64,000 nt of DNA, taken from Fidelibacterota bacterium. Lineage in GTDB: Bacteria; Fidelibacterota; Marinisomatia; SCGC-AAA003-L08; TS1B11. Numbering within the stretch: position 1 is the stretch's first letter; each line of letters begins with the position of its first letter. Under the pieces are notes generated by a model. It did no database searches. It was not told the DNA's origin and was given only the letters and a program-made list of their open reading frames with translations. Of this stretch, positions 35,377 through 44,129 are shown in pieces. The position numbers and the translations under genes are program-made. The stretch lies in the NCBI GenBank assembly GCA_020354025.1, contig CP070638.1, positions 1,811,956 through 1,875,955 of the forward strand. The letters run 5' to 3'.

Positions 35377-36182
35377 CGGCTCGCATCCACGGGTGGCGCT
35401 TTTAAGTCGCCGAGCGTGTAAGTCGACAGCATGTGCTCCTCCAGCCAGCGGTTGGCCTCCACTGGAGTCATCTTCCAGCCCGACGGGCAATTGCTCACCA
35501 CTTCAACGAAACACAGCCCCCGCTTCTGCTCCTGTAGCTGAAAGCTCTTGATAAAGGCCTTTTTGAGCTTCCGCACGTTGGCGGCTTTGTGCACACTCTG
35601 GCGGGTTACATATGCGACTCCCGGTAGCAGGGCTATCATGTCTGCGATTTTCAGCGGATTGCCATGCTGGGCTAGCTGCCGTCCCTCTGGTGTGGTTGTG
35701 GTTTGTGCGCCGAGGATGGTAGTGGGTGCCATCTGCCCGCCGGTCATGCCGTAGATTCCGTTGTTGATGAAAATAATCAGGATGTTCTCGCCTCGGTTGG
35801 CGGTGTGAATTGTTTCAGCAGTGCCGATAGCGGCCAGATCGCCGTCGCCCTGGTAGGTGAATACGTATTTATCGGGGAGCATGCGCTTGATGCCGGTGGC
35901 TGTCGCTGTTGCCCTGCCGTGGGCTGCCCCCTGCATGTCTACATCCAGGTAATCATATGCAAATACGGAGCAGCCCACCGATGCAACCCCGATCGTCTCG
36001 GACTGGAGGCCCAACTCCTCTACCACTTCCATGAGCACCCGGTGCACCACCGAGTGGCCGCAGCCCGGACAGTAGCTCATCGTGGTGTCAACCAGCGTTA
36101 AGGGGCGCTCATATACCAACTCGTAGCCCGGGAGAGGTCGGCCGTCGTGACCTTCCTTGGAATCGGTGCGGTGTTCGGTCAT
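35373..36182 (-). CDS. vorA: 2-oxoacid:ferredoxin oxidoreductase, beta (TPP-binding) subunit
   Basis: The 269-residue subunit binds thiamine pyrophosphate: SYCPGCGHSVVHRVL at the start (cluster-side cysteine pair), then FTYQGDGDLAAIGTAETIHTANRGENILIIFINNGIYGMTGGQMAPTT, the G-D-G-x-N/n TPP-Mg site and the family's NNxxYGMTGGQ motif. It should decarboxylate the 2-oxoacid and pass electrons to ferredoxin. It overlaps the alpha subunit gene by four bases upstream and the gamma gene by four bases downstream. The symbol is by analogy. Confidence 0.93.
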   Translation of the reverse strand: MTEHRTDSKEGHDGRPLPGYELVYERPLTLVDTTMSYCPGCGHSVVHRVLMEVVEELGLQSETIGVASVGCSVFAYDYLDVDMQGAAHGRATATATGIKRMLPDKYVFTYQGDGDLAAIGTAETIHTANRGENILIIFINNGIYGMTGGQMAPTTILGAQTTTTPEGRQLAQHGNPLKIADMIALLPGVAYVTRQSVHKAANVRKLKKAFIKSFQLQEQKRGLCFVEVVSNCPSGWKMTPVEANRWLEEHMLSTYTLGDLKAPPVDASR

Positions 36183-37294
36183 GACTTGACCGTCTTAAGA
36201 TCCATATCAGCCGGTTCTGTCTGCCTGGGGGATGAGCCGTCGAGTTGTCCTTCCAATTGCTCCAGGACCTCTTCCGGTGAGGGGATCATGCCGCCCGTGC
36301 GTCCGTGGAACACCACTGGAACCCGGCCTTCCACGGCCAGGCGTACATCTTGCACCATCTGGCCAGTGTTCATCTCTACGGTAAGGATAAGTTTGGAGTG
36401 CCCAGCCAGACGTGCCAGCGGTTCGTAAGGAAAGGGGTATAAAGTGATCGGTCGTACCAAACCCACCCGCCGTCCGGCTTCCCGGGCCAGTTCCACTACC
36501 CTCCGGCCAATGCGGGCGGCTAGACCATAGGCCACTAGCAGTATCTCGGCGTCCTCCGTCTGAATTTCTTCCCATCGAACTTCTTCCGCCTTGATACGCT
36601 GGTACTTTTCCTGCAGATTGACATTGATTCGCTCCATCTGTTCCGGCTCGATGTGCAGCGACGTGATGATGTTACGTTCCCGATCCGGCGTCTTGCCCGT
36701 TGTGGCCCATGGCTTGGGAAGTTTGTGTTGCTGGGGATCATAGTCAGGGAACGTCACCTTCTCCATCATCTGTCCCAAAGCCCCGTCAGCCAGGATCATC
36801 ACCGGGTTGCGATATCTGTCGGCTAGGTCAAAGCCCAGGTAGGCGAAGTCCGCCATTTCCTGGACAGAGGCGGGCGCCAGTACAATCAGATGGTAATCGC
36901 CGTGACCGCCACCCCTGGTTGCCTGGAAATAGTCGCCTTGGGCCGGTTGGATAGTGCCCAGTCCGGGGCCGCCCCGGTTCACATTAACCACCAGGCAGGG
37001 AAGCTCCGCCGAAGCGATATACGAGAGGCCTTCCTGCATCAAACTGATGCCGGGACTGCTGGAACTGGTCATCACCCGTCCGCCTGCACCGGCCGCACCG
37101 TAGACCATATTTATGGCGGCCAGCTCGCTCTCGGCCTGGATCATTACGCCCCCGGCACGGGGAAGCTCACGGGACATATATTCCAGTAACTCGGACTGGG
37201 GCGTGATGGGATAGCCGAAATAACCGTCACAGCCAGCTAGGATAGCCGCCCTGGCGAGGGCTTCGTTGCCTTTCATAAGTAGGGTATCCGTCAT
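36179..37294 (-). CDS. vorB: 2-oxoacid:ferredoxin oxidoreductase, alpha subunit (VorB-like)
   Basis: The 371-residue subunit matches the VorB type (branched-chain 2-oxoacid, 3-methyl-2-oxobutanoate:ferredoxin oxidoreductase): KGNEALARAAILAGCDGYFGYPITPQSE, VMTSSSSPGISLMQEGLSYIA, GGPGLGTIQPAQGDYFQATRGGGHGDY. The last stretch is a strong mark of this subgroup. The complex oxidises branched-chain or related 2-oxoacids to acyl-CoA and reduces ferredoxin, or works in reverse. 2-oxoglutarate cannot be excluded from sequence alone. It is second in the operon, 9 bases after the ferredoxin-like gene. Confidence 0.88.
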   Translation of the reverse strand: MTDTLLMKGNEALARAAILAGCDGYFGYPITPQSELLEYMSRELPRAGGVMIQAESELAAINMVYGAAGAGGRVMTSSSSPGISLMQEGLSYIASAELPCLVVNVNRGGPGLGTIQPAQGDYFQATRGGGHGDYHLIVLAPASVQEMADFAYLGFDLADRYRNPVMILADGALGQMMEKVTFPDYDPQQHKLPKPWATTGKTPDRERNIITSLHIEPEQMERINVNLQEKYQRIKAEEVRWEEIQTEDAEILLVAYGLAARIGRRVVELAREAGRRVGLVRPITLYPFPYEPLARLAGHSKLILTVEMNTGQMVQDVRLAVEGRVPVVFHGRTGGMIPSPEEVLEQLEGQLDGSSPRQTEPADMDLKTVKS

Positions 37295-37303
37295 TACGAC
37301 CCT

Positions 37304-37570
37304 CTATGTTGCCGGAACAGCGGCGATCGGTCTTTTGCTCTTTTCGGTGGGACGGACTTCCTGATAAACGGTGATCACTGCATCGGGACAGACCAAGGCG
37401 CAGTTTATGCAGCCGGTGCAGGTATCAGCCGACAGTACAGCGTAGTGATATCCCTTCTGGTTCAGATCAGAGGACATGGCCAGACAGTCCTGAGGGCAGG
37501 CCTCAATGCAGAGCTCGCAGCCCTTGCATTCCTCCGTGCGGAATTCGACTGTCCCCGAAATCTTGGCCAT
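37304..37570 (-). CDS. vorD: 2-oxoacid:ferredoxin oxidoreductase, delta (2[4Fe-4S] ferredoxin) subunit
   Basis: The 88-residue protein has two typical 4Fe-4S motifs, [13 protein letters not shown] and [13 protein letters not shown], of the C-x2-C-x2-C-x3-C-P form. It is the electron-carrying delta subunit of the complex. It is the first gene of the vorDBAC-pyrFE run on the minus strand; the promoter should lie in 37571-37767. The ATG at 37570 is preceded by a GGGAG site. Confidence 0.93.
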   Translation of the reverse strand: MAKISGTVEFRTEECKGCELCIEACPQDCLAMSSDLNQKGYHYAVLSADTCTGCINCALVCPDAVITVYQEVRPTEKSKRPIAAVPAT

Positions 37571-37767
37571 ATGATAAACTCCCTGGATTTTGTTCCTGTC
37601 GCAATTTTAACAACGACGGGCGACAGGGATTAGTTTCGGCAGCTTTAAAGATTGGGGTGCTGCTGAATGGCTAATATTAAGTTTTATTGGTCTTGTTAAC
37701 AAGGGGAAGGATAGGACTGGATTTCCTCGGAATGAGTGGCTGGCCGATTGTCTTGAATCAGAATAGT

Positions 37768-37822
37768 CCACGGTTTAGACCGTGGGATCGGGGGAGGAAA
37801 GAATGTGGACCCCTTCAGGGGT
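37768..37822 (-). terminator. Two consecutive hairpins after the propeller lipoprotein gene
   Basis: CCACGGT at 37768-37774 pairs with ACCGTGG at 37779-37785 (7 bp, 4-base loop), and ACCCC at 37809-37813 pairs with GGGGT at 37818-37822. On the minus strand they lie 23-77 bases downstream of the stop at 37845 and would serve as terminator; a partial T run (ATTCTTTCCTCC) follows the first stem met. Similar hairpins occur at ends of IS200/IS605-type elements, so a relic is possible. Confidence 0.5.
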
Positions 37823-37844
37823 GCTATCTATTTCTTGGGCGGGA

Positions 37845-39491
37845 CTACTTGTTGATTACGATATCTTCAATGAACGAGAAGCCGCTGATGTCAATACCCT
37901 GCTCACCAGCACTGGTGATCTCTACGACCTGATTGGTACCGTTATCACCGATCCAGACACTGCGGGTTCCCTGGTCGACGGCCATCGCGTGAGGATCTGC
38001 GAAGGGATACGAGTCTATTGGTTCTTTTAATGAAGTGTCTATCTCCGTGAAGTACTGGATACCCTTATCAAGGCCCAACACCCACACTTGTCCATTTTCT
38101 TCCGTAATCTCGACCTTTAATGGATTAGTTCCCGGGGGCAGCGAAATCGGATAGTCATACGGCTCATATTCACCATTTGAGTCGTTGTATTTCAAATACT
38201 CGATTTCATTGTCGTTAGTATCTGCGACGTAGACGGGAGCCTTCTTAGCGTTGCGTACTGTCAGGCTTGATGGGCTGTTGAAACTCCCTTCGAGGATTGC
38301 AGCGTTCAACGATGAGAGAGAATCGGGTGGATCAGCTAAAAAATCCACGATGTTGATCTGGATAATCCGGGAATTAGCTCCGGTTCCGTCAGCAATCCAT
38401 ACATCACCTGCTGTCTGGTTGATAGTGATGGCGGCCGGGTGGCTCAGACCCTTCACCTGCTTTATCACGCTCTCTGTATAAGTGTCTATCACGGTCAGGC
38501 GGCGTGGTTCATCATCACTGACGCTGATAGCCCAGAGGGTGCGCGTTTCACGGTGGATCGCCAGATCCGTGACGGAGGGTATGCTGGTGATACCGGCAAA
38601 GGATGATACTTGCTGGCCCTGCTCGTCCAGCTTGATGATCTGTCCGGCATCCTGGTCTGCCACGTAACAGCCGTAAAACTCATCGATATTATTGGCGACG
38701 GCTACCGGCTTCTGGAAGGAATATGCTGCCGAGAAAACCTCTTCACGTCTGGGGGTGTATTTGCTCACCCTGGGGTTGACACCACTTTCTACGATCCACA
38801 TGGTACCGTATTCGGAAAAGACCAGGACTTGTAACGTATCGAGTGAGTAATAGCCTTGTGGAATGTCAGATACTTCAACGATGAGATCGTAGATCTGTGC
38901 CTCGTTCGGATCGCTGGGCGCGGTCCAGGTAGCGGTATTTGTTTCCTGGGGACCGGCGGGGTTCATGGTCCCAACATCGGGGGGGAAGGTGTAGAACTTG
39001 AAGGTGATGTCTTCGCCGTCGGGATCAAGGGCTTCACATGTGAGGGTAACCGAGTTGCCCAGAGTAACGTAAGGCGAACTGCTTGAAAACTCCGTGATGC
39101 CGGGCGCAGAATTGACAACCGATAATGCTACCGTCGCGGTATCGGTGCCACCTGCCTTCCGGTCGTCGGCGACAGCCGTGACGAGCACCGGTCCGATGTC
39201 CGCGGGTGCAGTCCACTTCACGACCTCGCCCGTCGTCTTATTGAATACGCCGTCTGTGGCACTCCAGCTTACTGACACCACGTCCTCATCCAGGTCTTCC
39301 ACAACGGCGGTAAAGGTCTGGCTTGAGCCCGTAAGCGGAGTGTCATCCTCTATCTGGATGTCAATACTGGGTGGATTATTAACCAGCTCGCATCCCATGA
39401 AGGAGATGAGCAGCGCACCAGCCGCCGCGGCGCAGAAACGCAGGATGGCTGCCGGGACAGTGGTCGGTGCTTGTATCGATACCTTGTTCAT
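37845..39491 (-). CDS. Exported lipoprotein with Ig-like domains and an NHL-type propeller
   Basis: The 548-residue protein has a long signal region ending in the lipobox F-M-G-C (Cys34). Residues 40-225 hold two Ig-like/PKD-type repeats (TFTAVVEDLDEDVVSVSWSATDG, TLTCEALDPDGEDITFKFY). From about 230 there are repeated short strands, GTMWIVESGVNPRVSKY, YGCYVADQDAGQIIKLDEQG, TRTLWAISVSDDEPRRLTVID, GDVWIADGTGANSRIIQI, NGQVWVLGLDKGIQYF, RSVWIGDNGTNQVVEI, which form a beta-propeller of NHL or YVTN type. It likely sits on the cell surface or in the outer membrane. Role unknown. It closes the leftward surface-protein cluster. Confidence 0.8.
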   Translation of the reverse strand: MNKVSIQAPTTVPAAILRFCAAAAGALLISFMGCELVNNPPSIDIQIEDDTPLTGSSQTFTAVVEDLDEDVVSVSWSATDGVFNKTTGEVVKWTAPADIGPVLVTAVADDRKAGGTDTATVALSVVNSAPGITEFSSSSPYVTLGNSVTLTCEALDPDGEDITFKFYTFPPDVGTMNPAGPQETNTATWTAPSDPNEAQIYDLIVEVSDIPQGYYSLDTLQVLVFSEYGTMWIVESGVNPRVSKYTPRREEVFSAAYSFQKPVAVANNIDEFYGCYVADQDAGQIIKLDEQGQQVSSFAGITSIPSVTDLAIHRETRTLWAISVSDDEPRRLTVIDTYTESVIKQVKGLSHPAAITINQTAGDVWIADGTGANSRIIQINIVDFLADPPDSLSSLNAAILEGSFNSPSSLTVRNAKKAPVYVADTNDNEIEYLKYNDSNGEYEPYDYPISLPPGTNPLKVEITEENGQVWVLGLDKGIQYFTEIDTSLKEPIDSYPFADPHAMAVDQGTRSVWIGDNGTNQVVEITSAGEQGIDISGFSFIEDIVINK

Positions 39492-39543
39492 TTATACCCT
39501 GGATTTATCTACCTTCTTGTTGCATTCACATACCTGCAAACGG

Positions 39544-40224
39544 TTACTCCAGGCGATACTTATTGGCCAGAATCTCAATGACTTCGGCCAGTGCCATCTC
39601 ATAAAGTGCAAAGGTTGTGCCATTAACGTTCCAGGTGCTTGGATCGGCGGGATTCAGGTCTCCGTTCGGGAGACTCACCGGGGAGTCAGGTTCTGCAAGC
39701 AGGCGCTTGATTGCCTGCCACGCTCCGGCGTGGTCGGTGGTGATAAATAGGGCTTGGGCCTGGATAACCAGCATATCAAGCCAGTCGATCTGATCGTGGT
39801 ATGTAAAAACGTAGCCTGAATCGGCGGCCAGCACCAGTCTGGTCAGCGAGTCGGCATCTGAATACTCCAGCTGGTTCAGTTTGACCACGGCCAGGCCGCA
39901 CCAGGAGTGTTCCTGCCATCCCTCAGCTGACGGACTGGCGGCACCTACCTCCAGGGCTGCGACAATAGTGTCCTGGTCTTCGTCGTCCAGCATCAGCAGG
40001 GACCACCCCCGGCCTACGTTTCCGGAGATGTTTACGGGATCAAGCTCCAATCCATCCTTGAATTCGACTAGGGCATCGGAGAATTCATCCTCGGTGAAGA
40101 GCTCCCAGCCGGCTTCATTGAAGGCGTCGACCTGCTCCTGTTTCGTCGGGCCACGTTCCCACCACCCGCAGGCGGCTAGAGCCAGCAGGGTGACGCATGC
40201 CAGTGTAATGTTCGTAGATCTCAT
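39544..40224 (-). CDS. Small TPR-like lipoprotein
   Basis: The 226-residue product has a lipoprotein signal (LLALAAC, Cys19). The mature part begins EQVDAFNEAGWELFTEDEFSDALVEFKDGLELDPVNISGNVGRGWSLL, a tetratricopeptide-like helical pair, and continues with less regular helices (HAGAWQAIKRLLAEPD). The family is not known to me. Its start overlaps the stop of the giant gene at 40221 by 4 bases (ATGA on the minus strand), so it is translated with it, and it may help place or assemble that giant protein on the surface. That role is a guess. Confidence 0.75.
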   Translation of the reverse strand: MRSTNITLACVTLLALAACGWWERGPTKQEQVDAFNEAGWELFTEDEFSDALVEFKDGLELDPVNISGNVGRGWSLLMLDDEDQDTIVAALEVGAASPSAEGWQEHSWCGLAVVKLNQLEYSDADSLTRLVLAADSGYVFTYHDQIDWLDMLVIQAQALFITTDHAGAWQAIKRLLAEPDSPVSLPNGDLNPADPSTWNVNGTTFALYEMALAEVIEILANKYRLE

Positions 40225-43200
40225 TTGAGCAGCGTAACCTTTCGGGTAACGATATTACCACCGTCAGTTTCCAGCCGTATGAAGTAGAGCCCGGAGGAAG
40301 CTGGCAAACCCCGCTTATCGATACTGTGCCAGCTGAACGTGTGTACACCGGGCTCGAGCAGCTGCCTGGGAGAAGCGTAAATCTCCCGTCCCAGGAGGTC
40401 ATAAATCACGATCCGGCCCTGGTCCGGCAAGCGCAATAGAAAGCGGACCTGGATGGTTGCGTTGAAAGGATTGGGATAACAGGACAGTTCAGCGTTGGGC
40501 AAGGGCGTGTTCCGGGCCGGTGTATCCGAAGGAGCGAAAACGATATCCCTGTTTAAGGTAGCCGCCGCTTCAAAGTGCCCGTCAACGCTGGTGTAGGTCT
40601 CGATCTTCACCAACTGGTCCTCTTTGACCTCGTAGAATGAATAATAAGGATTGGCATCCCGCTTCTGATGGTACGTCAGGGTCGCCAGGATCGGTTCGGG
40701 CAGGTTGGTGTCCAGGGAGTAGACCTTCGCGGGTGCCTGGCTGGTGGCCTTCTTATTTGCCCCGGCACCTGCTAGTTCAGCTGTCGTTTGCTCGGTGAGA
40801 ACAGATTGGGAATCTTCAGATATGATGAGCAGCTTTCCGTTTGGGATTCGCGCCGGGGGATAATTGACGGTCAACTGCTGGTCCGGACTGGCCAGGACGC
40901 CGCCTGTCGCTTTTGAGAATCCGATAGCGAGAAGCAGAGATGGACTCGGATCAATAGGGTTATTGGCTGCATCGGTTATAATCACTGTAAGGGCATAGCT
41001 GCCCTCCTTCAGGAAATGATAGGGGGCGACCCACGTGATCGTGCCTGGAAGGGGATCCTTCATGGCGAACGACAGCGAACTGGAATAATCCTTGGGAGGA
41101 GAGCCGTAGGAGTAATGCCACGTGAACCGGGTGGTGTCAGTGGTGCTGTCGGCGGAAACGACGTAATGGATCCATCGGTCTGCGGCTGCGGCTGGATTGA
41201 AAAAGTAAGTAAGACCTCCGACGGGAGGGGTGAAATCGGCGACAGAGGATACGATCACATGCGCCAGGGCGTTAGCCGTGTTTCCCTTGTCATCGGTAGC
41301 GGTGATGATGAGCCAGCTGTCGCTGGTTCTGTTCCCGGCGCTGACCGTGAGCTCGGCTGTGACGGGATCGCAGAATACGGTGATGAACGGGTTGAGGTTC
41401 AAGACCTCGATAGTGATTAGGCTGCTGTCTGTATCCCGGTCATCTACGTAACTCCGCAGGAATAGGCCGGAGTAGGTTTCCCCGACGTTCAGGGAAATGG
41501 TGGGTATCCGGCGCCAGACCGGGGAAAAGGAATCCTTAATGCGGACGGTAATGGTATCCGAATTGGAGGTCTGACCGAGCTCGTCCTCAGCGGAGAAATA
41601 GAGGTAGGTGGTAGAGTCCTTAACGAGTATGGGCGTAGTGAGCTCGACCATATCGAGGGGACCGTCGGTTACAGTTAATAATGTGGTGTCACAGTGGGAG
41701 TCAAAATCAATCGAATCGGTCGGGGTCTCGTCGTAGCAGATCTCCCCGTAAGTGAATAGATAAGTGGTCGAGTCATAGACAACCTCCACCTCGTCTGGCA
41801 CGGCATACCATAGCGGCGGACCATCATAACGCCGGGACACCAGGATCGCCAGGTCGCTGGTATCCTTTAGTCCTCGGCTGTTGGTGGCCACCAGTGATAC
41901 GGTCAGGTTGCCGATAAAGGTGGTGTTGGTGGTGATGGTTATCTCGTGGGTATAGAAGTCGATTGAGAAGCTCGCCAGGCTGTCGTCGCCGAAAGATGTC
42001 CAGCTGATGGCCGCCGGGTTGTCCTGGAGGTCCGCAACGTAATCGTCCAGATCGAGAATGCCCTCGTAGGTGGTATCTTTATAGATCGTAAAACCCGGCA
42101 GAGGAAAGATCATGGGGGCGTCCCCATCGAAGATAAAGAGCCTGGCGGTGTCAGTGTCGCTGTAACCTGCATCGTCGGTGACCGTCATTTCCAGCAGGTC
42201 AACGGCGGCATAGGCCTGCGTAATGCTGATGTTCACCGTATCCCCGGTTAACACGCTGCTGGGTGCGAAAGTCACGTAAGGATCAACGGCTTCCGTAACG
42301 GCGTCAACCGCCTGGAAAGACCAGGTCATGTTTGCCGGCTGCGTGTCAGGGTCGTATACCCAGTCGGCCAGGTCAAGGTGCTTGGCCGGGGCGTCCAGCG
42401 AGTTGATCTTGATGTCTTCCACTATGATGATGTCCGGTGGCCAAGGCCTGACGCTCACCACCAGTGTGTCGCTCTTGCTGTCGCTGGAGTCGTCGGTGGC
42501 GGTGATCACGAGGGGAATATCGGTAAAGGGGCAGGTGGGTCCGGCCTCCAGTCGGAGCAGGCTATCTTGTAATAGCACCACCGATAGGGAGTCAGGATAG
42601 GGATCGGTATAGCTCCAGGCAAGTGATACGTCGTCAACGTCCGAAGCGAAAAGGTTAAGGTCGAGGGTATCAGGGGTGGCGCGGTGGAGGACTAGCGTAT
42701 CCCCTAGGGCGCTCACGCTGTCAAAACTCACCACCGGCGGATCGTTTATGGAGTTTACGGTGAACTTGATAAGGCTGTCGATGCTCACGCCCAGGCCGTC
42801 GGTGATAAACAGCCGCGCGCTGTCGTATGGTGCTACTGAGAAATAATTGGTGTCGGCGCTGAAGGTGATAGTGCCCACCCCGCTGTTGTAGTTGACCCTG
42901 ATGGGGCTACTGGGCTCAAGCCGGACCGAAATACTCGCTCCCCCGTCATCGGCGTCGGTGAAAATGTCCGAGTAGACCAGCTGTAGGCTGTCGTCCTCGT
43001 TGTACGTGAAGGGCTGAGCCGGCAGAGGAGTGGTGAAGACCGGCGGTTTGTCCACTATCACTCTGATGCGCTGCTCGTCGAAGTAGAGTACGCCGTCGGC
43101 AACCGTCTCCTCCAGACGGATAGTGAAAGTAACACTGTCGTGGGCACTGGACGAGGAGGTAACCACTAGACTGGTGTCGGCGGGATCGATGTAAGCATTG

Positions 43201-43979
43201 GGATCGCCGGGGGTGTACTCCGGGATGATGCTCCAGGCCCCATCGACGTACAGGCTGCTGGCGAAGTGGTCTGGGAGGTACTCGCTCCAGGTGTCGCCGG
43301 GGGCCAGGATCGTATCGGGAAGGGCGGGGCTGATGCGGACGCCGCCGATATCGAAGACGCCGTCGGTGGTTGCCAGATTAATTCCGCTACCTACCTCCGG
43401 CCAGTAGCGGTTCACGCGCTGTTCCATGTAATGAGTAGCTCCACGGTCAAAAGTGATAATAGTCTGGCCGGAAGGGTCGCTGGGCAGACCGATTACCACG
43501 GCTTGGAAAGTGGCACCGGTGCCTGACCAGTTAAAAGTTTCCCGCTCGCCTGTTGTCGGGTTGGTCACGCCGGTCTGTTGGCTATAGTCGAGCTGGAAAC
43601 CGCTTAAGCCGTTAAGGTCCACGTAGGGTTCGGACCATTCGTCGCCGTGGGTGTGGTTGTGGTGCATACCACCAGGGAGGTCTCCCTTGGTGAAGGGCTT
43701 ATAGATTATGGTCGTGTCATTGATCTGGTCGGCTAGGAGCAGTGGCTTGAGCACGGCGGGATCAATGGTCAGGTAGAATTCAAAGCCGGTCAGGGATTCG
43801 CCCCTGGGATTGATGATTATCTGAAAGGTGACGGTATCGCCCAGTGCCAGGACCGTAGAGCCATCGGAAGTTACGATTATGGCGCTGGGCTGGGCTGTAA
43901 GGGTGGCTGCGCCCAGGCTGACCAGCAGGGCCACAAGGGCCTGTCTGGTCAAGGCTGACCTTAATCGGTTCATCATCAT
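40221..43979 (-). CDS. Giant exported protein with cohesin-like start, cadherin-like repeats and type IX-like sorting tail
   Basis: The 1252-residue protein starts with a signal peptide (ALTRQALVALLVSLGAATLTAQ). Residues 31-215 resemble a cohesin-type beta sandwich (LALGDTVTFQIIINPRG, LTGFEFYLTIDPAVLKP) and carry a His-rich stretch M-H-H-N-H-T-H-G-D-E-W near 105-115, possibly a metal site. Then come at least six cadherin/Ig-like repeats with NDPPV-type starts. The end, CYPNPFNATIQVRFLL, LGREIYASPRQLLEPGVHTFSW, SSGLYFIRLETDG, is a type IX-like C-terminal sorting domain, so it is probably exported through the outer membrane and fixed there. It shares a 4-base overlap with the TPR-like lipoprotein gene. 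No enzyme motif is visible. Confidence 0.82.
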   Translation of the reverse strand: MMMNRLRSALTRQALVALLVSLGAATLTAQPSAIIVTSDGSTVLALGDTVTFQIIINPRGESLTGFEFYLTIDPAVLKPLLLADQINDTTIIYKPFTKGDLPGGMHHNHTHGDEWSEPYVDLNGLSGFQLDYSQQTGVTNPTTGERETFNWSGTGATFQAVVIGLPSDPSGQTIITFDRGATHYMEQRVNRYWPEVGSGINLATTDGVFDIGGVRISPALPDTILAPGDTWSEYLPDHFASSLYVDGAWSIIPEYTPGDPNAYIDPADTSLVVTSSSSAHDSVTFTIRLEETVADGVLYFDEQRIRVIVDKPPVFTTPLPAQPFTYNEDDSLQLVYSDIFTDADDGGASISVRLEPSSPIRVNYNSGVGTITFSADTNYFSVAPYDSARLFITDGLGVSIDSLIKFTVNSINDPPVVSFDSVSALGDTLVLHRATPDTLDLNLFASDVDDVSLAWSYTDPYPDSLSVVLLQDSLLRLEAGPTCPFTDIPLVITATDDSSDSKSDTLVVSVRPWPPDIIIVEDIKINSLDAPAKHLDLADWVYDPDTQPANMTWSFQAVDAVTEAVDPYVTFAPSSVLTGDTVNISITQAYAAVDLLEMTVTDDAGYSDTDTARLFIFDGDAPMIFPLPGFTIYKDTTYEGILDLDDYVADLQDNPAAISWTSFGDDSLASFSIDFYTHEITITTNTTFIGNLTVSLVATNSRGLKDTSDLAILVSRRYDGPPLWYAVPDEVEVVYDSTTYLFTYGEICYDETPTDSIDFDSHCDTTLLTVTDGPLDMVELTTPILVKDSTTYLYFSAEDELGQTSNSDTITVRIKDSFSPVWRRIPTISLNVGETYSGLFLRSYVDDRDTDSSLITIEVLNLNPFITVFCDPVTAELTVSAGNRTSDSWLIITATDDKGNTANALAHVIVSSVADFTPPVGGLTYFFNPAAAADRWIHYVVSADSTTDTTRFTWHYSYGSPPKDYSSSLSFAMKDPLPGTITWVAPYHFLKEGSYALTVIITDAANNPIDPSPSLLLAIGFSKATGGVLASPDQQLTVNYPPARIPNGKLLIISEDSQSVLTEQTTAELAGAGANKKATSQAPAKVYSLDTNLPEPILATLTYHQKRDANPYYSFYEVKEDQLVKIETYTSVDGHFEAAATLNRDIVFAPSDTPARNTPLPNAELSCYPNPFNATIQVRFLLRLPDQGRIVIYDLLGREIYASPRQLLEPGVHTFSWHSIDKRGLPASSGLYFIRLETDGGNIVTRKVTLLK

Positions 43980-44058
43980 GTCGAATTTAAAAGCGCAAAC
44001 ATTATGCCAGGAAGTAGATATATGACCGGGCAGCCTTATTCATTTTTAAATAGAATAC

Positions 44059-44086
44059 GGCCCCGGGAATGAATATTCCCGAGGCC
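44059..44086 (-). terminator. Terminator of the 1453-residue surface protein gene
   Basis: On the minus strand GGCCTCGGGAAT (44086-44075) pairs with ATTCCCGGGGCC (44070-44059) over 12 bp with one G-T pair and a 4-base loop. The T run after it is interrupted (GTATTCTATTT). It lies about 44 bases after the stop codon at 44130. Confidence 0.8.
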
Positions 44087-44129
44087 ATATTCCATATGAG
44101 GTTTTTAGTGTGTATGCACGTACCTCTTG

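Noticed and set aside
39094-39750. Plus-strand frame of 218 codons across the two lipoprotein genes
   Set aside because: It spans the ends of two real minus-strand genes, is Thr/Ser/Val rich as expected of a shadow, and lacks family features.
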